A model generated the notes under the pieces. It saw only the letters and a list, made by a program, of their open reading frames with translations. It was not told the origin of the DNA and made no database searches. This document shows positions 16,865 to 25,316 of a stretch of 64,000 bases of DNA, in pieces (positions within the stretch are counted from its first letter, which is position 1; every line of letters begins with the position of its first letter). The DNA is taken from assembly GCA_014654775.1 (NCBI GenBank), contig JACVZW010000059.1, positions 165,219-229,218 on the forward strand. The letters run 5' to 3'. This DNA comes from Paracoccaceae bacterium. Lineage in GTDB: Bacteria; Pseudomonadota; Alphaproteobacteria; Rhodobacterales; Rhodobacteraceae. Position numbers and translations under genes: made by a program.

Positions 16865-18121
16865 TCAGGGCGGGGTGGGCTGCGGGTCTTCGGTCTTGGT
16901 CTGGCGCGCGGTCCAGCGGTCGAGCCCTGCGAAGAGCAGCGGGTTGGCGAGGATGGAGATCATCGCGCCCGCGACGACGAGATCCTTCGCCTCGGGCGGG
17001 ACGATGGCGAGTTTCACGCCCATCACGATGAGGATGAAGGAAAACTCGCCGATCTGGGCGAGGCTGGTCGCGATGGTCAGCGCGACGCTGCGGTCATGGC
17101 CGAAGGCGCGGACGATGCCGTAGGCGGCGATCGACTTGACCACGAGGATGATGAGGACCGTCGCGAAAAGGGCGAGCGGTTCGGACAGCACGATCATCGG
17201 GTTGAAGAGCATCCCCACCGAGACGAAGAAGAGCACGGCGAAGGCGTCGCGCAGGGGCAGCGTTTCGCGCATCGCCTGCTGCGAAAGGGTGGAGCCCGCC
17301 ATGACCATCCCCGCGAAGAAGGCGCCGAGCGCGAAGGAGACGCCGAAAATCTGCGACGACCCGAAGGCCACCCCCAGCGCGATGGCAAGGACGGCGAGGC
17401 GGAAGAGTTCCCGGCTGCCGGTATGGGCGACGTAATGCAGGACCCACGGGATCACCTTGCGCCCGACGATCAGCATCAGCGCGACGAAGGCCGCGAATTT
17501 CGCCAGTGTGACGGAGAGGGTGGCGGTGAAAGGGCCAAATCCAAGGCGGATGACCTCTTGCTCGGCCTCGCCCTCGACGGGTTGGGCCAGACCGCCGAGC
17601 AGGCCCGCCAGCGGGGGGATCAGGACGAGGGCGAGGACCATGACCACATCCTCGACGATCAGCCAGCCCACGGCGATGCGGCCCCGGTCAGAGGCGACGA
17701 GGTCGCGGTCCTGCAGCGCGCGCAGAAGGACGACGGTGGAGGCGACGGAGAGGGAAAGGCCGAAGATCAGCCCTGCGCCGAGGCCCCAGCCCATCAGAAG
17801 GGCAAGGCCGAGGCCCGCGGCGGTAGCGACGAGGATCTGGCCGATGGCGCCGGGGATGGCGATGTTCTTCACCGACAGAAGGTCGCGGAGCGAGAAGTGC
17901 AGCCCCACGCCGAACATCAGCAGGATCACGCCCAGTTCGGCCAGTTCGGTCGCGATGGCCTGATCGGCGACGTAGCCGGGGGTGAAGGGGCCGATCACGA
18001 TGCCCGCCAGCAGATAGCCCGCGATCATTGGCAGGCGCAGCCGCTGGGCCAGCAGGCCGAAGAGGAAGGCAAGCGTCAGGCCTGCGACGATGGTGGCGAT
18101 CAGGGGCGTGTCGTGGGGCAT
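16865..18121 (-). CDS. CPA2-family monovalent cation:proton antiporter
   Basis: A 418-residue membrane protein with about twelve helices of the KefB/YbaL type sodium/hydrogen exchanger domain. The start at 18121 gives MPHDTPLIATIVAGLTLAF with the first helix immediately following; an open frame upstream adds a basic non-homologous tail and is rejected. The conserved LLMFGVGLHFSLRDL segment and the extended half-helix region FALGAFFAGMVMAGS are present. There is no C-terminal TrkA-N domain, so it lacks the nucleotide-binding regulatory part of KefB/C. It converges with the permease gene, 19 bases apart. Confidence 0.87.
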   Translation of the reverse strand: MPHDTPLIATIVAGLTLAFLFGLLAQRLRLPMIAGYLLAGIVIGPFTPGYVADQAIATELAELGVILLMFGVGLHFSLRDLLSVKNIAIPGAIGQILVATAAGLGLALLMGWGLGAGLIFGLSLSVASTVVLLRALQDRDLVASDRGRIAVGWLIVEDVVMVLALVLIPPLAGLLGGLAQPVEGEAEQEVIRLGFGPFTATLSVTLAKFAAFVALMLIVGRKVIPWVLHYVAHTGSRELFRLAVLAIALGVAFGSSQIFGVSFALGAFFAGMVMAGSTLSQQAMRETLPLRDAFAVLFFVSVGMLFNPMIVLSEPLALFATVLIILVVKSIAAYGIVRAFGHDRSVALTIATSLAQIGEFSFILIVMGVKLAIVPPEAKDLVVAGAMISILANPLLFAGLDRWTARQTKTEDPQPTPP

Positions 18122-18353
18122 GCGGTCCTTTCGGAAACGGGCGTTGAAATGGCTTTGCCGCAGGGACCCGGCACCCGATGGGCGCGGGCCTGATCCTTGG
18201 CGGAAGGCTTGGAAACACAAAGCAAGTTACGGGTCTGCGGGACGGTTGCAACCGGGGAAGGGCCGGTTGGTGATCACGATTTCTGCGGCAATCTTTCAGA
18301 CTGTTGCGAAAGCGGCCTTGGCGGGGCGCGGCGGGGCCTGCTAGGCCTTGGGG

Positions 18354-19559
18354 ATGGAGCTTTCCGTGATCCCCAACCGCCACGCGCGGCGGCTGTTTCT
18401 GGACCGGCATGCGCTGGCCGAAGTGCCGGTCGGCGCGGTCTCGGGCGCGGCGCTGGCGGGGCTGGTGGGGCGGATCGGCTTCGTGCAAGTGGACAGCATC
18501 ACCACGGTGGCGCGGGCGCATGACATGATCCTGTGGTCGCGCAGGCAGGGCTATCGTCCGGCCGCGCTGAAGCAGGCGCTGGAGCGGGAACGCAGCCTGT
18601 GGGAGCATTGGACGCATGATGCCGCAATCCTGCCCGTGGACCTTTGGCCGATGTGGCGGGGGCGGTTCGCGCGGGATGAGGCGCGGCTGCATGACGGCTG
18701 GCGGAAGTGGTTCCGCGACGGCTATGAGGCGCAATTCGACACGATTCTGGACCGGATCGCACGGGATGGACCCGTTTCTTCGTCCGATGTGGGCGAGGGG
18801 GAGGAGCGGGGGCGAGGCGGCTGGTGGGACTGGCATCCGTCCAAGACCGCGCTGGAATGGCTGTGGCGGACAGGGCGGCTGGCCATCACGCGGCGGGACG
18901 GGTTTCGCAAGGTCTATGACCTGACCGAGCGGGTGATCCCGGCGGCGGTGCGGGCGGTGCTCTTCGATCCTGAGGCAGAGGTGGAGTGGGCCTGTGCCAG
19001 CGCGCTGGAGCGGTTGGGGTTCGGCACGGCGGCGGAGGTGGCGGCCTATTGGAACGCGGTGCCGGTGGAGGCGGCGCGGGGCTGGCTGGCCGGGGCACTG
19101 CGGGCGGGCCGGGTGGAGGAGGTGGAGGTTGAGGGCGCGGATGGGTCGCGGCGGCGGGTCTTTGCGCTGCCGGGATTGGCGGGGGTGGAGGTGCCGGAGC
19201 CGCCCGCGCGGCTGCGGGTGCTGTCGCCCTTTGATCCGGCGCTGCGCGACAGGAACCGGGCGGAGTTCCTGTTCGGTTTCCGCTACCGGATCGAGGTTTT
19301 CGTGCCGGAACCGAAACGGGTGTTCGGCTATTATGTCTTCCCCCTGCTGGAAGGGGAGCGGCTGGTGGGGCGGATGGACGTGAAGCGGGCGGGTTCCGCT
19401 CTCGCCGTGCGCGCAGTTTGGCCGGAGCCGGGGGTCATGTTCGGTAAGGGGCGCATCACCAAACTGGAGGCTGAACTGGAGCGTTTGGCGGCGTTTGCGG
19501 GCTGCGCGCAAGTGGCCTTTGTCGAAGGCTGGCTGCGGGAGCCGAAGCGGCAGCCCTGA
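18354..19559 (+). CDS. YcaQ-like winged-helix protein (DNA crosslink glycosylase family)
   Basis: A 401-residue protein of the YcaQ/AlkX family, whose E. coli member unhooks interstrand DNA crosslinks. Supporting motifs are an N-terminal helix-turn-helix (NRHARRLFLDRH) and GRIGFVQVDSITTVARAHDMILWSR. The central LWEHWTHDAAILPVDLWPM and the C-terminal LSPFDPALRDRNRAEFLF and RMDVKRAG also match. ATG 18354 is chosen over an in-frame TTG six bases earlier. It is preceded by a 232-bp gap after the divergent antiporter gene. Confidence 0.82.
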   Translation: MELSVIPNRHARRLFLDRHALAEVPVGAVSGAALAGLVGRIGFVQVDSITTVARAHDMILWSRRQGYRPAALKQALERERSLWEHWTHDAAILPVDLWPMWRGRFARDEARLHDGWRKWFRDGYEAQFDTILDRIARDGPVSSSDVGEGEERGRGGWWDWHPSKTALEWLWRTGRLAITRRDGFRKVYDLTERVIPAAVRAVLFDPEAEVEWACASALERLGFGTAAEVAAYWNAVPVEAARGWLAGALRAGRVEEVEVEGADGSRRRVFALPGLAGVEVPEPPARLRVLSPFDPALRDRNRAEFLFGFRYRIEVFVPEPKRVFGYYVFPLLEGERLVGRMDVKRAGSALAVRAVWPEPGVMFGKGRITKLEAELERLAAFAGCAQVAFVEGWLREPKRQP

Positions 19560-19560
19560 T

Positions 19561-19607
19561 CATCTTCTGTCTGAAAATATCCCGAGGGTCCGGGGGCTGG
19601 CCCCCGG
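19561..19607. repeat. Intergenic element CATCTTCTGTCTGAAAATAT plus GC hairpin
   Basis: The first 26 bases match the element at 23390-23418 (TCTTCTGTCTGAAAAAATCC). They are followed by a hairpin, CCGGGGGC-tg-GCCCCCGG (19590-19607), without a T-run. It lies between the convergent YcaQ-like and MltB-like genes and may stop transcription from either side. Confidence 0.5.
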
Positions 19608-19621
19608 TCCCGCAGGTTCCA

Positions 19622-20866
19622 TCAGCGCAGCCGTTTCAGGATATCGACCGAGGCATAGCCGTCCGGCACCATGCCAATGGACCGCTGGAAGGCACGCAGG
19701 GCGGCAAGGGTGTTGGGGCCGATCTTGCCATCGACCCCTTTCGTGTCGAACCCCGCCGCTGTCAGGCGTTCCTGCAACTCGCGCCGTTCTGGCCCCGTCA
19801 GAGCGCGGTCTTCGCGTGGCCATGCGGCGCGGATCGGGGGGAGGCCTGCGAGGCGGTCCGACAGGTGGCCCACCGCGATGACATAGGCATCAGCGGTGTT
19901 GTAGCGTTCGATGGCGCGGAAATTGGGGGTGATCAGGAAGGCCGCCCCTTTGGCGCCCGCGGGCAACAGAAGCTCGGCAGGGCCGATGTCGGGCAGGGCG
20001 CCGCCGGTCGCATCGCGCAGGCCGAGGGCGGCCCAGTCCGCGATGGCCTTCGCCTGGCCGTTCCCGGCCAGCATGTAGTCGATGCCGTCGGGCAGCGTGA
20101 CTTCGATCCCCCAGGGCAGGCCGGGTTGCCAGCCGGATTTCGCCAGATAGGCCGCGGTGGAGGCGAGCGCGTCGGTGGGATCGTCCGACCAAATGTCGCG
20201 CCGCCCGTCGCCGTTGAAATCCACGGCAAAGCTGTGGAAGCTTGAGGGAATGAACTGGGTATGGCCCATCGCCCCGGCCCAGCTGCCGGTGAAAGTGTTG
20301 ATGCGTGCATCGCCCGATTGCAGGATCTTCAGCGCGTCGATCAGCTGCGCCTCGAAGAAGGCGCCCCGGCGGCCGTCATGGGCGAGCGTCGCTAAGGCCT
20401 CGATCACCGGAATGTCGCCCCGGTTCGCGCCATAGCTCGACTCAAGCCCCCAGATGGCGGTGACGACCTCGGCGGGGACGCCATAACGCGCTTCCAGCCG
20501 GTCGAGCGTGCGGCGGTGCTGGCTGAGCGCGGCCTTGCCGTTTTCCACCCGCAGGTCGGAGACGGCGCTGTCGAGGTAATCCCAGATGGTGCGGGTGAAT
20601 TCGGCCTGATTGCGGTCCTTTTCGATGACGCCGTCGTTGTAGCGGATGCCGCGGAGCGCAAGGTCGAGCGTGGCGGGGGCGATACCTGCGGACAAGGCGC
20701 GGGGGCGGAAGCCAGCGATCCACTGATCAAGGCCGGATTGGGAGCTGGAAACGGTCACGATGCCTCCGGGCGGGCGGTGCTGCGGGCTGTCAGGCTGCGG
20801 CATCGCGGCGGGGCCTGCAAGGGCCGGCAGGGGAAGGAGCGAAAGGGAAAGGATCGCTGCACGCAT
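19622..20866 (-). CDS. MltB-type lytic murein transglycosylase with peptidoglycan-binding domain
   Basis: A 414-residue exported protein. Residues 1-18 form a signal peptide (MRAAILSLSLLPLPALAG). The SLT_2 catalytic domain spans roughly 50-340, with the catalytic glutamate in IWGLESSYGANRG and the conserved SWAGAMGHTQFIPSSF. The C-terminal 60 residues form a PG_binding_1 domain (KGVDGKIGPNTLAALRAFQRSIG). It cleaves glycan strands to anhydromuropeptides. The signal does not show a clear lipobox, so it is probably a soluble periplasmic form. Confidence 0.92.
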   Translation of the reverse strand: MRAAILSLSLLPLPALAGPAAMPQPDSPQHRPPGGIVTVSSSQSGLDQWIAGFRPRALSAGIAPATLDLALRGIRYNDGVIEKDRNQAEFTRTIWDYLDSAVSDLRVENGKAALSQHRRTLDRLEARYGVPAEVVTAIWGLESSYGANRGDIPVIEALATLAHDGRRGAFFEAQLIDALKILQSGDARINTFTGSWAGAMGHTQFIPSSFHSFAVDFNGDGRRDIWSDDPTDALASTAAYLAKSGWQPGLPWGIEVTLPDGIDYMLAGNGQAKAIADWAALGLRDATGGALPDIGPAELLLPAGAKGAAFLITPNFRAIERYNTADAYVIAVGHLSDRLAGLPPIRAAWPREDRALTGPERRELQERLTAAGFDTKGVDGKIGPNTLAALRAFQRSIGMVPDGYASVDILKRLR

Positions 20867-20971
20867 GACGTCACCTGCCTGTCGGTTCTTCTTCTGGTTG
20901 CGACAGAAGATAGGGCGAGGTGGCCTGCCTTGGAAGGCAGGAGGGAAGGTGCCGGGCGGAGTTCTGCCGGA

Positions 20972-23230
20972 TCAGCGGCGCTTGCGGATGACCTTGCGCT
21001 TCAGCTTGGCATCGCGGGCGGCGGCGGCGCCCGGCTTGCGGGGCGAGAAGCGGCCACGCTTGCCCGTGTTGGGGCTGCGCGGCAAAGGCGCGCCGTCGAG
21101 CGAGATCAGTTCCAGCGTCAGGCCGCCAGTGACGGGGATCGCCTCAGAGAGCCGCACGGTGACCTTTTGCCCGATGCCCAAGGTGAGGCCGGTATCGGCA
21201 CCCATCAGCGTCTGGGTCTGATCGTCGTAGTGGAAGAATTCGCGGCCCACCTCGCGGATCGGGATCAGCCCGTCTGCCCCGGTTTCGTCAAGCTTTACGA
21301 AAAGGCCGAAGCGTTGCACGCCCGAGATGCGGCCGGTGAATTCGCTGCCGACGCGGTCGGACAGATAGGCGGCGAGGTAGCGGTCGTTGGTATCCCGTTC
21401 CGCCGTCATCGACCGACGTTCCGCGTCGGAGATGAGCTTGGCCGTGTCGTCGAGGTTTTCGATGTCCTGCGGCGACAGCCCGTCGCGGCCCCAGTCATGC
21501 CCTGCGATCAGGGCGCGGTGGACGATCAGATCGGCATAGCGGCGGATGGGCGAGGTGAAATGCGCGTAGGACCGCAGGGAGAGGCCGAAATGGCCGAAAT
21601 TCTGCGGGTGGTAATAGGCCTGCGTCATCGACCGGAGCGTGGTGATGTTCATCAACTCGTCAAACTCTGTACCCTGCGCCTGTGCCAGAAGGCGGTTCAG
21701 GTGGGCGGTCTTGAGCACCTGCCCCTTGGCCAGCGTGAAACCTGACGCCTCGGCCACTTCGCGCAGGGCGTCGAGTTTCTCGGGGCTGGGTTCCTCATGG
21801 ACGCGGAAGAGGAGGGGGCGTTTCAGGCGGGTCAGTTCCTCGGCCGCCGCGACATTGGCGAGGATCATGAATTCCTCGATCAGGCGGTGCGCGTCGAACC
21901 GGTCGCGGAAGGCGACGGAGAGGACCTTGCCGTCGTCAGACAGGATGATCTTGCGTTCGGGCAGATCAAGGTCGAGCGGTTGGCGCAGGTGGCGGGCCTT
22001 CGTCGCGGCTTGGTAGGCGGCGTATAGCGGGGTGATGACGCGGTCCATCAGGGCGGCGCTGCGGGGCGTTGGGTGGCCGTCCTGCGCCTGCTGCACCTCT
22101 TCATAGGTGAGCGAGGCGGCAGAGCGCATCATGCCCCTGACGAAACGGTGCGAGATCTTGTTGCCCTCGGCGTCCAGTTTCAGGCGGACGGCGAGGCAGG
22201 GCCTGTCGACGCCTTCATGCAGCGAGCAGAGGTCGCCCGAGAGCACATCGGGCAGCATCGGCACCACGCGGTCGGGGAAATAGGTGGAATTGCCGCGCTT
22301 CCTCGCCTCGCGGTCCAACGGGGAACCGGGGCGGACGTAATGGGCGACATCGGCGATGGCGACCCAGACGATATGGCCGCCGGGGTTGTGGTCGTCGGTA
22401 TCGGCCTCGGCGAAGACGGCGTCGTCATGGTCGCGGGCATCGGAGGGGTCGATGGTGACGAGGGGCAGGTCGCGCAGGTCCTCGCGGTGGTCCATCGGGG
22501 CGGGCTTGGCGGCCTCGGCCTCATGGATGACTTGGTCGGGGAAGCGGTCGGGGATGCCGTGCTGGTGGATCGCGATAAGAGAGACGGCCTTGGGCCCCAT
22601 CGGATCACCCAGCCGGGCCACAACACGGGCGCGGGGCAGGCCCATGCGTTTCGGGCCATGCTGTTCGGCCTCCACCAATTCGCCGTCGCGGGCGTCGAGC
22701 GTGTCGTCGCGGCCCACCAGCCAGTCTTTGTCGGACCCTTTGTCGATCGGGATGATCCGCCCGCCTTCGGCGGATTTGCGGAAGATGCCCAGGACCTTGA
22801 CCGGGTTGGAGCCGAGGCGGCGGATGAGGCGGGCCTCATACTGGTAATCGTCGAGATCGACCTTGGACAGGCGGGCGAGCACGCGGTCACCGGCGCCCAA
22901 AGCTGGATCGCCCTTCTTGGGAATGAACAGGATGCGGGGGGCGTCTTCCGCCGCCCCTTGCCATTCCATCGGCGTCAAGAAGATGTCGCCCTGACTGTCA
23001 GGCGGCAGGGCGGTCAGCAGGGTGACGGGGGGCAGCGTGTCGGGGTCGCGATAGGTGCGGGCCTTCTTGGTGACCGCGCCTTCGCCCTCCAGTTCTTTCA
23101 GGATGCGCTTGAGGTCGATCCGCGCCGCGCCCTTGATGCCGAAGGCCTTGGCGATGTCGCGCTTGGCCGAAAGGCCGGGATTGTCGGCGATCCATTGAAG
23201 AATCTGGGCTTTGGTGGGGATCTCCTGCAT
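20972..23230 (-). CDS. rnr: Ribonuclease R
   Basis: A 752-residue 3'-5' exoribonuclease, the usual length. An N-terminal winged helix (IAKAFGIKGAARIDLKRIL) leads into cold-shock-like OB folds and the RNB catalytic domain, with TIDPSDARDHDDAVFAE carrying the metal-binding aspartates. The S1 domain (SGVQRFGLFVKLDETGADGLIP) follows, and the protein ends in a lysine/arginine-rich tail (KLKRKVIRKRR) typical of RNase R. Start 23230 (MQEIPTKAQIL) is the only suitable ATG. The gene stands alone, downstream of a 318-bp gap. Confidence 0.96.
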   Translation of the reverse strand: MQEIPTKAQILQWIADNPGLSAKRDIAKAFGIKGAARIDLKRILKELEGEGAVTKKARTYRDPDTLPPVTLLTALPPDSQGDIFLTPMEWQGAAEDAPRILFIPKKGDPALGAGDRVLARLSKVDLDDYQYEARLIRRLGSNPVKVLGIFRKSAEGGRIIPIDKGSDKDWLVGRDDTLDARDGELVEAEQHGPKRMGLPRARVVARLGDPMGPKAVSLIAIHQHGIPDRFPDQVIHEAEAAKPAPMDHREDLRDLPLVTIDPSDARDHDDAVFAEADTDDHNPGGHIVWVAIADVAHYVRPGSPLDREARKRGNSTYFPDRVVPMLPDVLSGDLCSLHEGVDRPCLAVRLKLDAEGNKISHRFVRGMMRSAASLTYEEVQQAQDGHPTPRSAALMDRVITPLYAAYQAATKARHLRQPLDLDLPERKIILSDDGKVLSVAFRDRFDAHRLIEEFMILANVAAAEELTRLKRPLLFRVHEEPSPEKLDALREVAEASGFTLAKGQVLKTAHLNRLLAQAQGTEFDELMNITTLRSMTQAYYHPQNFGHFGLSLRSYAHFTSPIRRYADLIVHRALIAGHDWGRDGLSPQDIENLDDTAKLISDAERRSMTAERDTNDRYLAAYLSDRVGSEFTGRISGVQRFGLFVKLDETGADGLIPIREVGREFFHYDDQTQTLMGADTGLTLGIGQKVTVRLSEAIPVTGGLTLELISLDGAPLPRSPNTGKRGRFSPRKPGAAAARDAKLKRKVIRKRR

Positions 23231-23548
23231 GGGAATGGCCTAGCACGGGGCGTGGCAAAGGCCAATCGCTTTGGGGAGGTTCCCGGCCCCAACCCCCGGG
23301 GGCTGTCTGCCCCCGGAACCCCGAGGATATTTCTGGACAGAAGATGGATAGGGCGCGGCGCGTTAACCTTAACGCATTGCTCTTTCTGTATCTTCTGTCT
23401 GAAAAAATCCTCGGGGGTGAATTGGCACGCCGAAGGCGGGACAAGAGGGGGCAGAAGGCCCCCTGAACGCGGAGCCGGACGCGCGGCACGCGCGGCAGGC
23501 GACAGGAAAGGCTTGCGTGGCCCGCTTGCGGGGCGCGCTCCGATGGGT
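23231..23548. repeat. 318-bp gap holding an inverted pair of repeat elements
   Basis: Between RNase R and the GNAT gene lies CCCCGAGGATATTTCTGGACAG at about 23319-23340, running on into AAGATG. Its reverse-complement relative TCTTCTGTCTGAAAAAATCC is at 23391-23410. The centre contains the palindromic-like GTTAACCTTAACG. The two arms could fold into a large cruciform or a bidirectional terminator. Farther right, GGGGGCAGAAGGCCCCC is a small hairpin. No ORF is convincing. Confidence 0.55.
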
Positions 23549-23968
23549 TCAGAGGGTCAGCACCATGTCGCGGTGGGGGATACCCGCGTCCATGTATTCC
23601 GGGCCGGTGGGGGTGAAGCCGAGCCTTTCGTAAAAGCCGATGGCATGAGTCTGGCTGCCGAGTTTTGCGGTGGTCATGCCTTGGGTGCGGAGTTCGGTCA
23701 GGGCGGCGCGGATGAGCGCTGCACCGAGGCCCGTGCCGCGATGCGATTTCAACACGCAGACGCGGCCGATCTTGCCAATGTCACCCAGCAGGAGCAGGCG
23801 GGCGGAGCCGACGGGGGTGCCGTCTTCGGTCGCCAGAAGGTGGAGGGCGGTGTCGTCCTTGTCATCGATCTCATCCGCCTCGGGCACGCCCTGTTCTTCG
23901 ATGAAGACCACGCGGCGGATGTGGCGGCAGGTGGCGATGTCGCGGGTCGTCGTGATCTGCACTGTCAT
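23549..23968 (-). CDS. GNAT-family N-acetyltransferase
   Basis: A 139-residue GCN5-related acetyltransferase, similar in layout to E. coli ElaA. An N-terminal VVFIEEQGVP motif is followed by the acetyl-CoA loop VCVLKSHRGTGLGAALIRAAL (about 75-95, R-G-x-G-L-G) and the terminal FYERLGFTPTGPEYMDAGIPH. The acceptor is unknown. It starts two bases beyond the dapE stop on the same strand, so it is almost certainly in the dapE transcript. Confidence 0.88.
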   Translation of the reverse strand: MTVQITTTRDIATCRHIRRVVFIEEQGVPEADEIDDKDDTALHLLATEDGTPVGSARLLLLGDIGKIGRVCVLKSHRGTGLGAALIRAALTELRTQGMTTAKLGSQTHAIGFYERLGFTPTGPEYMDAGIPHRDMVLTL

Positions 23969-23970
23969 GG

Positions 23971-25116
23971 TCAGGCGGCCGCGAAATAGTCGCGCAGGAT
24001 TCGGGTGTAGATCGCCTTGAGTTGGTGGATCTGCGCCACCTCCACCCGTTCGTCGACCTGATGCATGGTGCGGCCCACAAGACCGAATTCCACCACGGGG
24101 CAGTGGTCCTTGACGAAGCGGGCGTCGGAGGTGCCGCCGGTGGTGGACATCTCGGGCGTGATGCCCGTTTCGGCCTGCACGGCGCGGGCGATCAGGGCGG
24201 ACAGGTCGCCGGGGGGGGTGAGGAAGCTTTCGCCCGAGATTTGGATGCGGGTGGCGATCTGCACGCCGGTTTCTTGTTCCACCTTGGCCGCCTCGGCCTG
24301 CAGCCATGCGGCGATGGTCGCGCCGGAATGGGCGTCGTTGAAGCGGATGTTGACGGTAGCGGCTCCCTTCGCCGGGATCACATTGTTGGCCGGGTTGGCG
24401 CAATCGATCGTGGTGATCTGCAGGGTGGACGGATCGAAATGATCCGTCCCCTGATCCAGCTGGTCGGGCAGGCGCGACAGGAGGGTGGTGAGCGCGCGCA
24501 TCGGGTTCTTGGCGCGGTGGGGATAGGCGGAATGGCCCTGCACGCCCGTTGCCGTGAACCATGCGGTGAGCGAGCCGCGGCGCCCGATCTTCATCATCTG
24601 GCCCATGTGATCGGGGCAGGTGGGTTCGCCGACGAGGCAATGGGTCATGCGTTCGCCGGTCTGTGCCATCCAGTCGAGCAGGGCCACGGTGCCGTCGGTG
24701 GCGTCGCCTTCCTCATCCCCCGTGATGGCGAGGATGACGGCCCCGTCGGGGGGTGTTTCGGTCACGAAGTCGATGGCGGCGGCGGCGAAGGCGGCGACGC
24801 CGGATTTCATGTCGGTGGCGCCCCGGCCATACATCCAGCCGTCCACGATGGCGGCGCCGAAGGGGTCTTGCGTCCAGGCGCCAAGGTCTCCGACCGGGAC
24901 GACGTCGGTATGGCCGTTGAAGCCGAAGCTGCGGTTCGCGCCGCGCGCGCCCCAGCGGGCGAAGAGGTTGGCGGTGCCGTTCCGGTCCACCCGCGTGCAG
25001 GTGAAGCCTGCGCGGGAGAGCAGGTCCTGCAGCAGCACCAGCGCGCCGCCTTCGGTGGGCGTGACCGAGGGGCAGCGGATCAGGGCGGCGGTCAGGGCGG
25101 CGGGATCGGTGGGCAT
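23971..25116 (-). CDS. dapE: Succinyl-diaminopimelate desuccinylase
   Basis: DapE hydrolyses N-succinyl-LL-diaminopimelate in the succinylase lysine/DAP pathway. The 381-residue M20 metallopeptidase shows [12 protein letters not shown] (first metal ligands), [28 protein letters not shown] (catalytic glutamate region) and the dimerisation domain with [20 protein letters not shown]. The start at 25116 ([12 protein letters not shown]) is chosen; the longer frame is a non-homologous leader. dapD and dapA of the same pathway are elsewhere in the window. Confidence 0.96.
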   Translation of the reverse strand: MPTDPAALTAALIRCPSVTPTEGGALVLLQDLLSRAGFTCTRVDRNGTANLFARWGARGANRSFGFNGHTDVVPVGDLGAWTQDPFGAAIVDGWMYGRGATDMKSGVAAFAAAAIDFVTETPPDGAVILAITGDEEGDATDGTVALLDWMAQTGERMTHCLVGEPTCPDHMGQMMKIGRRGSLTAWFTATGVQGHSAYPHRAKNPMRALTTLLSRLPDQLDQGTDHFDPSTLQITTIDCANPANNVIPAKGAATVNIRFNDAHSGATIAAWLQAEAAKVEQETGVQIATRIQISGESFLTPPGDLSALIARAVQAETGITPEMSTTGGTSDARFVKDHCPVVEFGLVGRTMHQVDERVEVAQIHQLKAIYTRILRDYFAAA

Positions 25117-25263
25117 GGGGCGGGCTTTCCGGCTGTGTCGGCCATGGGATAGCCCCTGCGCAGCGGCGCCGCAACCGGGACGCCGCGCCTGCGGAAAGGA
25201 TGGGGTCCTGCCTGACGAATGCACCATGGCGGCCATACTTTCGGTCGATTTTGACGGCATCTG

Positions 25264-25280
25264 TTAAAAAAAGTTAATCA
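25264..25280 (+). promoter_or_regulatory. AT-rich TTAA-N6-TTAA element upstream of the first Hint gene
   Basis: The sequence GTTAAAAAAAGTTAATC lies about 40 bases before the ATG at 25317 in an otherwise GC-rich area. A similar GTTAACAATGTTTAAC lies upstream of the paralogous gene at 28399. Both contain TTAA separated from TTAA by six bases. The CtrA consensus has seven, so this is only CtrA-like. Confidence 0.35.
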
Positions 25281-25316
25281 CCTGCCGGGGGGTCGGCAGA
25301 GCAGCGGGTGGCGGGA

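Noticed and set aside
22073..23989. 638-codon forward frame over RNase R
   Set aside because: Antisense of rnr and the GNAT gene; no recognisable domain.
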